64,000 nt of DNA. It comes from Lotus japonicus. Its lineage: Eukaryota > Streptophyta > Magnoliopsida > Fabales > Fabaceae. The stretch spans positions 16,258,150 through 16,322,149 of the forward strand of contig NC_080042.1 in the NCBI RefSeq assembly GCF_012489685.1. Direction: 5' to 3'. Made by a program: the position numbers and the translations under genes. Below, piece by piece: positions 54,904 through 64,000 of the stretch (position 1 is its first letter; the number at the start of each line of letters is the position of its first letter). The notes under the pieces are model-generated. The model saw only the letters and a list, made by a program, of their open reading frames with translations, ran no database searches and was not told where the DNA came from.

Positions 54904-55772
54904 TGTTGTTCCTTTGTTGTCTTGCATTTTGTTAAAAACAACTTGATGTCGAAGCAGATGTCGTGACATTTGATTCTGTGAAGCCAAGACATCCATCCAC
55001 TGGCTGGCGTGCAAAGTGGGTCCCTGTGTTATCTGTTTAAAGATTTGTTTTACTGTTACTTGAGGTTCAAGTAACTGATTGAAGGGAGTTGTTTGCGGGT
55101 TGTTTATTGTTGGAATAAATCTATGATTGACGATTTGTTTCTATCTTTTACTTGGTTGTTACGCAAATCATATCTTGGAAGATTGCGTTTGAATTTGGGT
55201 GGATCAATCATGTTCTTCAGCCCAACTAACCCTAGTGCCGCCTCTCCTGAAGTATAAAAAGAACAAAGACCTAGAACGTGAAGATACAGAAGCTAAGATT
55301 GAAGATCAAGTGTTTTAGGATTGTGAGTTGTGCTTTGTTCTTGTTAATTGTGTATTGGTCTTGCTCACTGATTATATAAGGGAATGCTGAGTTCTGTGTT
55401 GAGTTTGGTTATTCAACCATTCTTGTTATTTGTTGTCACCAATCACTGTGGCAGCGATTGAGAGAAAGTGAGAGGGGCTCTCATACTTAGGTTGAGATAC
55501 TAAGTAGAAATACATTGGGTATATTAGGAAAAGAACAATGAACTTGCTGTGTTCATATGTGTCTATAGTTCCTGAATCTTGAGATAGTGGATTTCCTTTC
55601 TTTGGGCGTAGCCCTCCAGACGTAGGTGAAAGTTTTTCACTGAACTGGGTTACCAACTCTTGTGTCTTGTTTCTTTTATGTTTGAATTTCTTCTGTTGTT
55701 AAATAACCTGTTGTTCTAATCGATTGTCCCGACATCGCATAGGACATTCGTCCTAAGGGAACTAGAATTTCA
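54904..55772 (+). repeat. SIRE-type 5' LTR (869 bp)
   Basis: Starts TGTTGTTCC, ends AATTTCA. Near its end a perfect 6-bp hairpin TAGGAC-ATTC-GTCCTA lies at 55740-55755, also present at the visible end of the 3' LTR. Confidence 0.9.
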
Positions 55773-55773
55773 A

Positions 55774-55786
55774 TTGGCATCAGAGC
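55774..55786 (+). promoter_or_regulatory. Primer binding site (tRNA-Met type, one mismatch)
   Basis: TTGGCATCAGAGC, one base different from the usual TGGTATCAGAGC. Confidence 0.8.
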
Positions 55787-55838
55787 AGGCACCTCTGTTC
55801 TGTTTGTATGAACTCCAGGGAGATACTTTCTTGTTCTC

Positions 55839-57356
55839 ATGGATAACAAGGAGGGAGGATCGGTTAACAAGCCACCAATTCTGGATGGGACCAATTATAA
55901 TGACAGGAAGTTTCGCATGACTGTGTTTCTTACGTCTATTGACAACAAGACTTGAAAGGCCATTGTCAAAGGTTGGAATCATCCCACCAAGGTGCAAGCT
56001 GAGGGAAGTACCGCAAATATAGAAGAGAAACCTGAGGAAGAATGGACAAAGGATGAAGATGAAGCTGCTCAGGGAAACTCTATGGCGTTGAATGCTATCT
56101 TTAATGGAGTTGACAAGAACATGTTCAGACTGATCAACACGTGCACTGTGGCAAAGGATGCCTGAGAGATTTTGAAGACAGCACATGAAGGCACCACCAG
56201 AGTATGAATGTCAAGGCTCCAGATGCTTACTACTCAGTTTGAAAACTTAATGATGACTGAGGATGAGATTATTTCTGAATTTCACATGCGTGTGCGCGAC
56301 TTGTCCAATGCTTCGTTTGCTCTGGGAGAACACATGTCTGATGAGAAGCTTGTAAGGAAGATCTTGAGGTCTGTTACCAGCAAATTTGCTATGAAAGTCA
56401 CTACTATTGAAGAAGCTCAAGACATCAACAGTATGAAAGTTGATGAACTCATTGGATCTTTGCAGACTTATGAGTTGAAGTTGGGTGATAAGCCTAAGAA
56501 GAGGAGCAAAAGCATAGTCTTTGTCTCCAACACTGATGATGGAGATGATGCTGACTGTGAAAGTGAGAATTTATTTGAAGCTTTGGCTCTACTTGCAAAG
56601 AAATTTAATAGAGCTCTGAGGAAGATTGATAGAAGAAACAGGCCAAATGTCCAGGACATTAAGACTGACAATTTCAAGCCTTTCAATTCTCAGAAAAAGA
56701 CCAAAGAAGAAGACAAATCTGGTCAGAATAAAGGTGTTCAGTGTCATGAATGTGAGGGATATGGTCACATTAGAACTGAGTGTGCAACTTACTTGAAGAA
56801 GCAAAAGAAAAGCATGGTTGTTACTTGGTCAGATGAAGACATTGAAGATGAGGCAGAACTCTCTGCTAACAGAATTAATGCCTTCTCAGGAACTGTTGAT
56901 GTTTCAGAATCTAGTGATGAGGAGATTAGAGATGAAGAGTTAGAGGAAACTTACAGGCTTTTGCACACAAAATGGGAGGAAGCGTTCAAACTTCTGAAAG
57001 AGCAAGAAGATAATATAGAGCAACTCAAGTCAGAAAATGAAAAGCTGAGAGGAACTATTGACAAGCTGTATGATGATCTTGATGAATGGAATACAAAACT
57101 TAAAAATGTTGACACTGCAGAAATGGCTAAACTGATGTTGATCAACGCTGAACTTCAAGAAAAAGTGGTCACATTGACAAATAAACTTGAAGCTACTCAT
57201 AAATCTGTGCGTATGCTGAATAGTGGATCTGACATGCTTGATGAGATTTTGAAGGAAACAAGCAAACAAGGGAGAAGCGTGAAAGGGATTGGCTTTAATT
57301 ACAAATACTGCCAACAAGGAAAGTCAGAAGCGGCCAAAGAAATTAGTTGGTGCTAA
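55839..57356 (+). pseudogene. SIRE-type gag, broken
   Basis: ATG at 55839 (MDNKEGGSVNKPPILDGTNYN). TGA stops occur at 55953-55955, 56163-56165 and 56205-56207; the first two fall where tryptophan is expected, consistent with G-to-A change. After 56208 the frame is open for 382 codons: capsid-type helices, a zinc knuckle CHECEGYGHIRTEC, acidic stretches and a long coiled-coil (about 56940-57200), the extended gag typical of SIRE. It leaves frame near 57308, where the pol frame begins. Confidence 0.9.
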
Positions 57357-60300
57357 AGTGAAATATGAATTCAATAACCCTACCAACTATCAGATGTCCA
57401 ACCAGATGTCTCACCATGTGCCTCAACATGGGGATCCTCATCTAAAAAGTGCTACATCTAACCCGTGGAGATGTCATTATTGTGGAAGAAATGGTCACAT
57501 AAAGCCTTATTGCTTCAAACTTTATGGCTACCCTCAGACTCAGAGCATAGTCAAGACTTCAAGGGAAAAACAAACAAAGAAGACTTGGAAGCCCAAAGGT
57601 CAAGTCACTTGCCTCATAGCTCACACATCTTTCAGAGCTTCATCAAGTGAAGATTTGTACTTTGATAGTGGTTGCTCAAGACATATGACTGGAAACAAGG
57701 AATATCTTGAAAATCTCAAAGGATACTCCAGAAACTTTGTTACCTTTGGAGATTGGGCAAAAAGAAAAATCAAGGGCATAGGAAAGCTGGTAAATCCTGG
57801 ATCCCCAGATGTGAATGATGTGTTACTTGTTAAAGGATTGACTGCAAATCTCATCAGCCTAAGCCAACTCTGTGATCAAGGTCTTGATGTTTTGTTCAGT
57901 AAGGCAGTTTGTGTTGTTACAACAAATGATCATAAGGTGATGATGCAAGGAGTCAGATCCAAAGACAACTGTTACATGTGGGTCTCACAAGAGAAAGCGC
58001 AAGTGTCTAGATGTTTGAAATCAAAAGTGGATGAGCTAAACCTATGGCACCAAAGACTGGGTCATATTAATCTCAAGAGCATGCAGAAGTTTATTTCTGA
58101 AGAAGCCATTTGTGGTCTACCAAAGTTGAAGATAGGAGAAGGAAGAATATGTGGAGAGTGCAAAATTGGAAAGCAAACCAAGATGTCCCATGCAAAGCTC
58201 CAACATCCGACCACGACAAAGGTCTTTGAACTACTACACATGGATCTAATGGGGCCCATGCAAGTTGAAAGTCTGGGAGGTAAAAAATGTGTTTTTGTTT
58301 GTGTTGGTGACTTTTCCAGGTACACTTGGATTGACTTCATGAAAGAGGAATCTGAGACCTTTGAGATATTCAAGAAGTTATGTCTGAAGCTTCAAACTGA
58401 GAAAAGCAGTGCTGTAATAAGAATCAGAAGTGATCATGGAAGAGAGATTGAGAACTCAAAATTCTCTGATTTTTGAGGCTCAGAAGGAATAAGTCATGAG
58501 TTTTCTGCTCCCATTACTCCTCAGCAGAATGGTATTGTTGAAAGGAAAAATAGAACTCTTCAAGAATCCACTAGGGTGATGCTACATGCAAGAAAGATTC
58601 CCAAGAAATTATGGGCCGAAGCAATGAGTACTGCGTGCTATATTCACAACAGAGTAACTATTAGAGCAGGAACCTCATCTACTCAGTATGAAATATGGAA
58701 AGGAAGGAAGCCTACTGTGAAATATTTTCATATCTTTGGTAGTAAATGTTATATTCTGGCTGATCGTGAACCAAGAAGGAAGTTTGATCCCAAGAGTGAT
58801 GAAGGCATTTTCATGGGATACTCAACAAACAGTAAGGCTTATCGAGTGTATAATTCACACACAAAGGTCATGATGGAATCTGTGAATGTTACTATTGATG
58901 ATGTACCAAGCAAAAGGGTTGAGTCACTTGTAAGTGAAGATAATGAAGGTGCACATGTCCAAGCCGATGTTTCGTCAATTGACCTCGACAATGAATCTGA
59001 GACAAGTGCTGATGAACAAGAAGATAAGGTGATTGCGTCAAATAATTCCCCATCAATCACAATTCAGAAGAATCACCTTCAAGAGAACATTATTGGTGAC
59101 GCTAAGGAAGGAGTAACTACCAGATCTAAAAGTTTCATTGCTCATAGTTGTTTCATCTCCAAAATAGAACCCAAAAATATCAAGGAAGCACTGACGGATG
59201 AATACTGGATAAATGCTATGCAGGAAGAGCTTGATCAGTTCAGAATGAATGAAGTGTGGGATCTCATCTCAAGGCCTGAAGGAGTAAACATCATTGGTAC
59301 TAAATGGATTTTCAAGAACAAGTCAGATGAAAATGGAGTGGTTACTGGAAACAAAGCAAGGCTGGTAGCTCAAGGCTACACTCAGATAGAATGAGTAGAT
59401 TTTGATGAAACTTTTGCTCCAGTGGCTAGACTGGAATCTATAAGGCTCTGAGTTGCATGTCTTTTAAAATTTAGACTTTATCAAATGGATGTCAAGAGTG
59501 CTTTTCTGAATGGGTACTTGAGTGAAGAAGTTTATGTTGAACAGCCCAAAGGATTCATAGATCCACATCATCCATATCATATGTACAAGCTGAAGAAGGC
59601 TCTGTATGGGTTGAAACAGGCTCGTAGGGCTTGGTATGAAAGACTCGCAGAATTTCTTGTCAGCAATGGCTATTGTAAGGGAGGTATAGACAAGACGTTG
59701 TTTGTGAAGAATGACAAAGGCAAGCTCATGATAGCACAGATATATGTGGATGATATAGTGTTTGGTGGAATGTCGAACACGATGGTGGGGCATTTCGTTC
59801 AACAAATGAAATATGAATTTGAAATGAGTTTAGTAGGTGAGTTGAATTATTTCTTGGGTCTTCAGGTTAAGCAAATGTAAGACTCTATGTTCATTTCACA
59901 GAGCAAGTATGCTAGAAGTATTGTCAAGAAGTTTGGGCTAGAGAAGGCTGGTCACAAAAGGACTCCTACTGCAACCCATATCAAGTTATCTAAGGATATA
60001 TGAACAAGGAGAAGATGTTGATCAAACCCTATATAGGAGTATGATTGGTAGTCTTCTGTATCTTACTGCCAGCAGGCCAGACATCACCTTTGCTGTTGGT
60101 GCTTGTGCTAGATATCAAGCTGCTCCAAAGACTAGTCATCTCTTCCAAGTGAAGAGAATAATCAAATACATAAATGGTACATGTGATTATGGTATACTCT
60201 ATACACATGATACAAATTCCTCTCTTGTTGGTTATTGTGATGTAGATTGGGCAGGAAGTGCTGATGATAAGAAAAACACATATGGAGGTTGTTTATTCCT

Positions 60301-60658
60301 AGGAAATAACTTGATCTCTTGGTTCAGCAAGAAGCAAAATTGTGTCTCTTTGTCAACTGCTGAAGCTGAATATATTGCTGCTGGGAGTAGTTGCACTCAA
60401 CTCATATGGATGAAACAAATGCTGAAGGAGTATGAAGTCAAGTAAGATGTCATGACATTGTATTGTGACAATCTCAGTGCTATTAATATTTCCAAGAATC
60501 CTATTCAACATAGCGAGACTAAGCACATTGACATCAGACACCATTTCATTAGAGACCTGGTTGAAGATAAAATTGTCACGTTGGAGCATGTTTCTACTGA
60601 AAAGCAATTGGCGGATATCTTCACCAAACCACTTGATGCTATCACTTTTGAGAAATAG
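57289..60658 (+). pseudogene. SIRE-type pol (PR-IN-RT-RH), broken
   Basis: Landmarks in order: second zinc knuckle CHYCGRNGHIKPYC; protease DSGCSRHMTG; GAG-pre-integrase and HHCC region (LWHQRLGHINL, CGECKIGKQ); integrase LLHMDLMGP, RSDHGRE and QQNGIVERKNRTLQ, giving [37 protein letters not shown] and catalytic IYVDDIVFG; RNase H GYCDVDWAG, STAEAEYIA and the terminal [12 protein letters not shown]. Interruptions include TGA at 58474-58476 and 59392-59394, a short loss near 59450, TAA at 59878-59880, a frameshift near 60000 and TAA at 60443-60445. All catalytic blocks survive, but no continuous polyprotein can be made. Confidence 0.92.
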
Positions 60659-60934
60659 AGAGGAAATCTTGGGATTTGCCTTTTTGAAGAAGCATAGCAA
60701 TCAACGCACCTTTTTGCTCTAACGGCTAGTTTTCTCATAACTACCAATAACTGTCGTTATGACATCATCATCATGGTTGCTTCTCCTCTACTCAACTGCT
60801 ATATAATCATCACCAACGACCACTTTTCTATATCTCAACTGATTGCGTTATCTGATCCAGTAATCCTTATCTCTCCTTGCTCTCATTTTTTCATCAATTC
60901 TCTGAATTTGCACACTCTGCACTCTTTCCTCACC

Positions 60935-62719
60935 ATGTCTCAAGTCTCAGGAAAGCAAGATCCTATCAAAGGTAAGATTGAGAAGACTCCGCTTGGAGTT
61001 AAGGTCATGGGTTTGAATGCGCAGTCTTCCGCTCAATCCAAGAAGGCTTCTGCAACGAAGGATTCAAGAGCCCCTGCTAGAAAGCACTACAAGTCAAGTG
61101 CCAAAACCATGAACATTCCTGAAGAACCAGTGGTTGAGGACGTTTCCAACGAAGATTCCTCTACTAATGATGAGCCCGATGTTGAAGCATCCGTTCCTCA
61201 AACTGAAGTTCTTGTTCCTGATGTGCCTGATAAGGAGAATTCACCATCTCAGGATTCTTCTTCTTCGTCTAAGTACTTTGAACCAGATAATGAAGGCCAC
61301 AAGGAGGTCTCTTCAGAGGAGTCTAGCAAAGCCCCACCATCTATTCATGAAATCTCAGATGCTGATGACTCAGATGATGTTCCTCAGGCAAGTGTTGCTG
61401 CAAGGATGAAGAAGAGAAGAAGGGTTCCTGTTGAAGAAACCCCCTCTGTTTCTCAGAAGAAGGCTAAATCGACTCCTGCCACTCATTCTTCAAGGCATGT
61501 GGATATGAAGAGCACGGGTAAACAAGAGTCTGTGGAGTCTTCACACAAGAAGGTGAAGAAAACTGCTGAGAAGAAGAAAAAGATTCCCAGGGTTGATCTG
61601 GAATCTGAGTCTGATGTTGAAGCTGATGTCCAGGACATTCGAGCTTCTGAAAAGAAGAAATTTTCTGGTAAGCGTATTCCTCCAGATGTTCCTTCTTTCC
61701 CTATTGATAATGTTTCTTTTCATGCTGCTGAAAATGTTCTCAAGTGGAAGTATGTTTGCATCCGCCGGATTGCAAAGGAAAGGGAGATTGGCACGGATGT
61801 GCTTGAATGTAAGGAGATTGTTGCTCTCATTGACAGGGCAGGTCTGAGGAAGACAGTCCTTGATATTGGAAAGTGTTATGAGAGGCTGGTGAAGGAATTC
61901 CTAGTCAATTTATCAGATGATGTTGGCATTCCTAGAAGTGCTGAGTACAGGAAAATGTATGTGCGAGGGAGGTGTGTAACCTTCTCCGCTGCTGTGATCA
62001 ACCAAGCACTTGGGAGAAGTGTTGTGGAGTTTGTAGAGGAAGAGCTGTCCTTGGACATAGTTGCCAAGAAACTTACTGCTGGGCAAGTAAAGAAATGGCC
62101 TACTAAAAAGCTTTTATCTACTGGGTTTCTGAGTGTGAAGTATGTCATCCTTAACAGGATTGGAGTGGTGAATTGGATTCCCTCTCACCATACTTCTGCT
62201 ATCTCTGCTATTCTGGCCAAACTAATCTACAGGATTGGGACTGAGATCCCCTTTGACTTTGGCTCTTTGGTGTTCACTCAAACCTTAAAGCATGCAGAGA
62301 CTTGTGCTGTAAAGCTGCCCATTTCATTCCCCTCTCTCTTGACTGCCATCATCTTGAAGCAACATCCTGATATACTCAGAATGGATGATGTGGTTGTGTC
62401 CAAGGGTGCCCCCATCACCTTGGATCATCGGTTGTTCCTGGATCCTCATGTCCTGGACATTGATATGTCATCTCGCAGGACATCAATTCCTGTCTCAATG
62501 TATGCTTCTGGAACTAAGATTGTTATTGCTAAATTGGAGGATCTCTCAAAGGAGCTGCAGGAGTCCATCAAGATTACTACTGAGAGGAAGCTGAAAGTGG
62601 ATGCCTTGCTTCTCAAGCTTAAAGGGGAAGCATGTCACGAAGATGAGCCCAGAGGTGCTGCTGTAGAGGAGGAAGGATCCGAAGAAATTGCAGAGGAGGA
62701 CTCTTCTTCTGAAGTTTAA
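60935..62719 (+). CDS. SIRE third (env-like) ORF, uninterrupted
   Basis: Open from 60773 to TAA at 62717-62719 (648 codons). I favour the ATG at 60935 (CACCATGTC context, product starting MSQVSGKQ, 594 residues) because the upstream 54 residues look like leader sequence. The N-terminal half is low-complexity, Ser/Glu/Lys-rich with basic clusters (MKKRRRV, KKTAEKKKK). The second half is a folded region with YVRGRCVTFSAAVINQALG, resembling the 'putative plant transposon protein' domain of SIRE env-like ORFs. The C-terminus has a helical, probably coiled-coil segment followed by an acidic tail. The role of this protein in SIRE elements is not established; an envelope function is only a hypothesis. 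It is open although the gag-pol of the same copy is broken. Confidence 0.8.
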   Translation: MSQVSGKQDPIKGKIEKTPLGVKVMGLNAQSSAQSKKASATKDSRAPARKHYKSSAKTMNIPEEPVVEDVSNEDSSTNDEPDVEASVPQTEVLVPDVPDKENSPSQDSSSSSKYFEPDNEGHKEVSSEESSKAPPSIHEISDADDSDDVPQASVAARMKKRRRVPVEETPSVSQKKAKSTPATHSSRHVDMKSTGKQESVESSHKKVKKTAEKKKKIPRVDLESESDVEADVQDIRASEKKKFSGKRIPPDVPSFPIDNVSFHAAENVLKWKYVCIRRIAKEREIGTDVLECKEIVALIDRAGLRKTVLDIGKCYERLVKEFLVNLSDDVGIPRSAEYRKMYVRGRCVTFSAAVINQALGRSVVEFVEEELSLDIVAKKLTAGQVKKWPTKKLLSTGFLSVKYVILNRIGVVNWIPSHHTSAISAILAKLIYRIGTEIPFDFGSLVFTQTLKHAETCAVKLPISFPSLLTAIILKQHPDILRMDDVVVSKGAPITLDHRLFLDPHVLDIDMSSRRTSIPVSMYASGTKIVIAKLEDLSKELQESIKITTERKLKVDALLLKLKGEACHEDEPRGAAVEEEGSEEIAEEDSSSEV

Positions 62720-63149
62720 ATTGTAGTCCTAGTTTGTTTTTGTTTTGGCTATGTTTCTTTTGCAACCTTTGCCAAATTTATGCTAAAAAGGGGGAGTAGT
62801 TTAAAGCTTTGAAGGCTTTTTTTGTTGTTGAAGATTGTGCTTGTTTCTCGTTTTGCTTTTGGTCTGTAATAATTAGAAGACTTATTCGAAGACAAGGTTA
62901 TGTGTTTTCTTCAAGCTGTGTTGTTCAAGTTCTACTGGTTTTCTGGTCTGGCTTGGTATTTATGAATGTGATGTACTTCAAGCAGTTTATGTGTGTGTTT
63001 ATGGATGCTTCATTTGAGGGGGAGTTCCTCTAAGTTTGCTTGTGAAGGTCCATTGTTTTGAGGGGGAGTTTTCCGCTACTGACTCTTTGTGTTTTTGCCC
63101 TCTCTGGTTGTGAAGTTGTTTTTAGACAAAATTTGACAAAGGGGGAGAT
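62720..63149 (+). promoter_or_regulatory. SIRE 3' region with repeated polypurine tracts
   Basis: AAAAAGGGGGAG at about 62785, GAGGGGGAG at 63015 and 63059, and AAAGGGGGAGA at 63137-63147 directly before the LTR. The last is the expected plus-strand primer. Additional tracts upstream are a known sirevirus trait. The frames here are not genes. Confidence 0.75.
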
Positions 63150-64000
63150 TGTTCTTCCTTTGTTGTCTTGCATTTTGTTAAAAATAACCTGATGCCAAAG
63201 CAGATGTCGTGACATCTGATTCCGTGAAACCAGGACATCCATCCACTGGCTGGCGTGCAAAGTGGGTCCCTGTGTTATCTGTTTAAAGATTTGTTTTACT
63301 GTTACTTGAGGTTCAAGTAACTGATTGAAGGGAGTTGTTTGCGGGTTGTTTATTGTTGAAATAAATCTATGATTGAGGATTTGTTTCTATCTTTTACTTG
63401 GTTGTTACGCAAATCATATCTTGGAAGATTGCGTTTGAATTTGTGTGGATCAATCATGTTCTTCAGCCCAGCTAACCCTAGTGCCGCCTCTGCTGAAGTA
63501 CAAAAAGAACAAAGACCTAGAATGTGAAGATACAGAAGCTAAGATTGAAGATCAAGTGTTTTAGGATTGTCAGTTGTGCTTTGTTCTTGTTAATTGTGAA
63601 CTGGTCTTGCTCACTGATTCTATAAGGCAAGGCTGAGTTCTGTGTTGAGTTTGGTTATTCAACATTCTTATTATTTGCTGTCACCAATCACTATGGCAGT
63701 GATTGAGAGAAAGTGAGAGGGGCTCTCATACTTAGGTTGAGATACTAAGTAGAAATACACTGGGTAGATTAGGAAAAGAACAATGAACTTGATGTGTTCA
63801 TATGTGTCTATAGTTCCTGAATCTTGAGATAGTGGATTTCCTTTCTTTGGGCGTAGCCCTCTAGACGTAAGTGAAAGTTTTTCACTGAATTGTGTTACCA
63901 ACTCTTGTGTCTTGTTTCTTTTATGTTTGAACTTTTTCTGTTGTTAAGTAACCTGTTGTACTAATCGATTGTCCTGACGTCGCATAGGACATTCGTCCTA
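63150..64000 (+). repeat. SIRE-type 3' LTR, cut by window end
   Basis: Starts TGTTCTTCC and matches the 5' LTR through ACATTCGTCCTA at the last base of the window. Confidence 0.92.

Larger units (their letters stand above)
54904..64000 (+). mobile_element. SIRE-type Ty1/copia element, runs off window
   Basis: Order LTR - primer site - gag - protease - integrase - RT - RNase H - third ORF - polypurine tracts - LTR, as in SIRE/Maximus (sirevirus) elements. The 5' LTR is 54904-55772. The 3' LTR starts at 63150 and about 18 bp are missing at the window end, so the right TSD cannot be checked. The LTRs differ by scattered substitutions (a few percent by eye, most near the start), more than the Tekay pair, so the insertion looks older. 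gag-pol has several stops and frameshifts; the third ORF is open. Confidence 0.92.

Noticed and set aside
60773..60934. Upstream start of the SIRE third ORF
   Set aside because: Open, but the ATG at 60935 has better context and fits the start seen in env-like ORFs. The extension is kept only as an alternative.

Overview
This is a nuclear window from a flowering plant, most likely a legume. The evidence is one spliced host gene with GT-AG introns and five or more classes of plant transposable element. The Ogre-type (Ty3/gypsy Tat clade) gag and the SIRE-type (Ty1/copia) element with an extra 3' ORF fit Fabaceae best, but the species cannot be named from sequence alone. About nine tenths of the window is transposon-derived, and most of it is nested.

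Layout. 288-5712: degraded LINE on the minus strand. 6438-21448: a gypsy-like solo LTR, split by an 11.7 kb Tekay/Del-like Ty3/gypsy element (7347-19028, LTRs about 3.65 kb, TSD TCCAC) and by a 993-bp hAT-type element (19391-20383, TSD AGTTCTGG). 21701-34834: a copia-type solo LTR (TSD AATTT) split by an Ogre/Tat-like element (22724-34501), which itself carries an inverted gypsy solo LTR (26606-29587) and a hAT MITE in its 3' LTR. 35765-39940: a minus-strand gypsy remnant split by two more solo LTRs (36294-37550; 38141-39319). 40960-47904: the only intact host gene, a caleosin/peroxygenase of 203 residues in six exons on the minus strand; its 5-kb third intron has collected LINE tails, a hAT MITE and a 426-bp tandem duplication. 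49287-53628: a 4.3-kb Tekay-related solo LTR (TSD CTCTT) inside a LINE-derived sequence. 54904-64000: a nearly complete SIRE-type copia element with broken gag-pol and an unbroken third ORF; its 3' LTR runs off the window.

The most unusual signals are arrays of short hairpins whose stems differ between units by compensating base changes while the loop stays constant. One array lies in the Tekay LTR (stem variants around AACGGGAAYG), one in the Ogre-like 3' region (stem variants around CAC-GTA-GTG), and a weaker 30-bp palindromic array lies near the caleosin gene. A second signal is a reading frame inside the Tekay-type LTRs, outside gag-pol, that is shared at protein level by two divergent LTR families in this window.

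How the parts act together: the caleosin gene is an ordinary lipid-droplet or stress-type gene. The retrotransposons are mostly dead. The Tekay element has near-identical LTRs but a gutted coding region, which suggests it was mobilised recently by proteins supplied from elsewhere.
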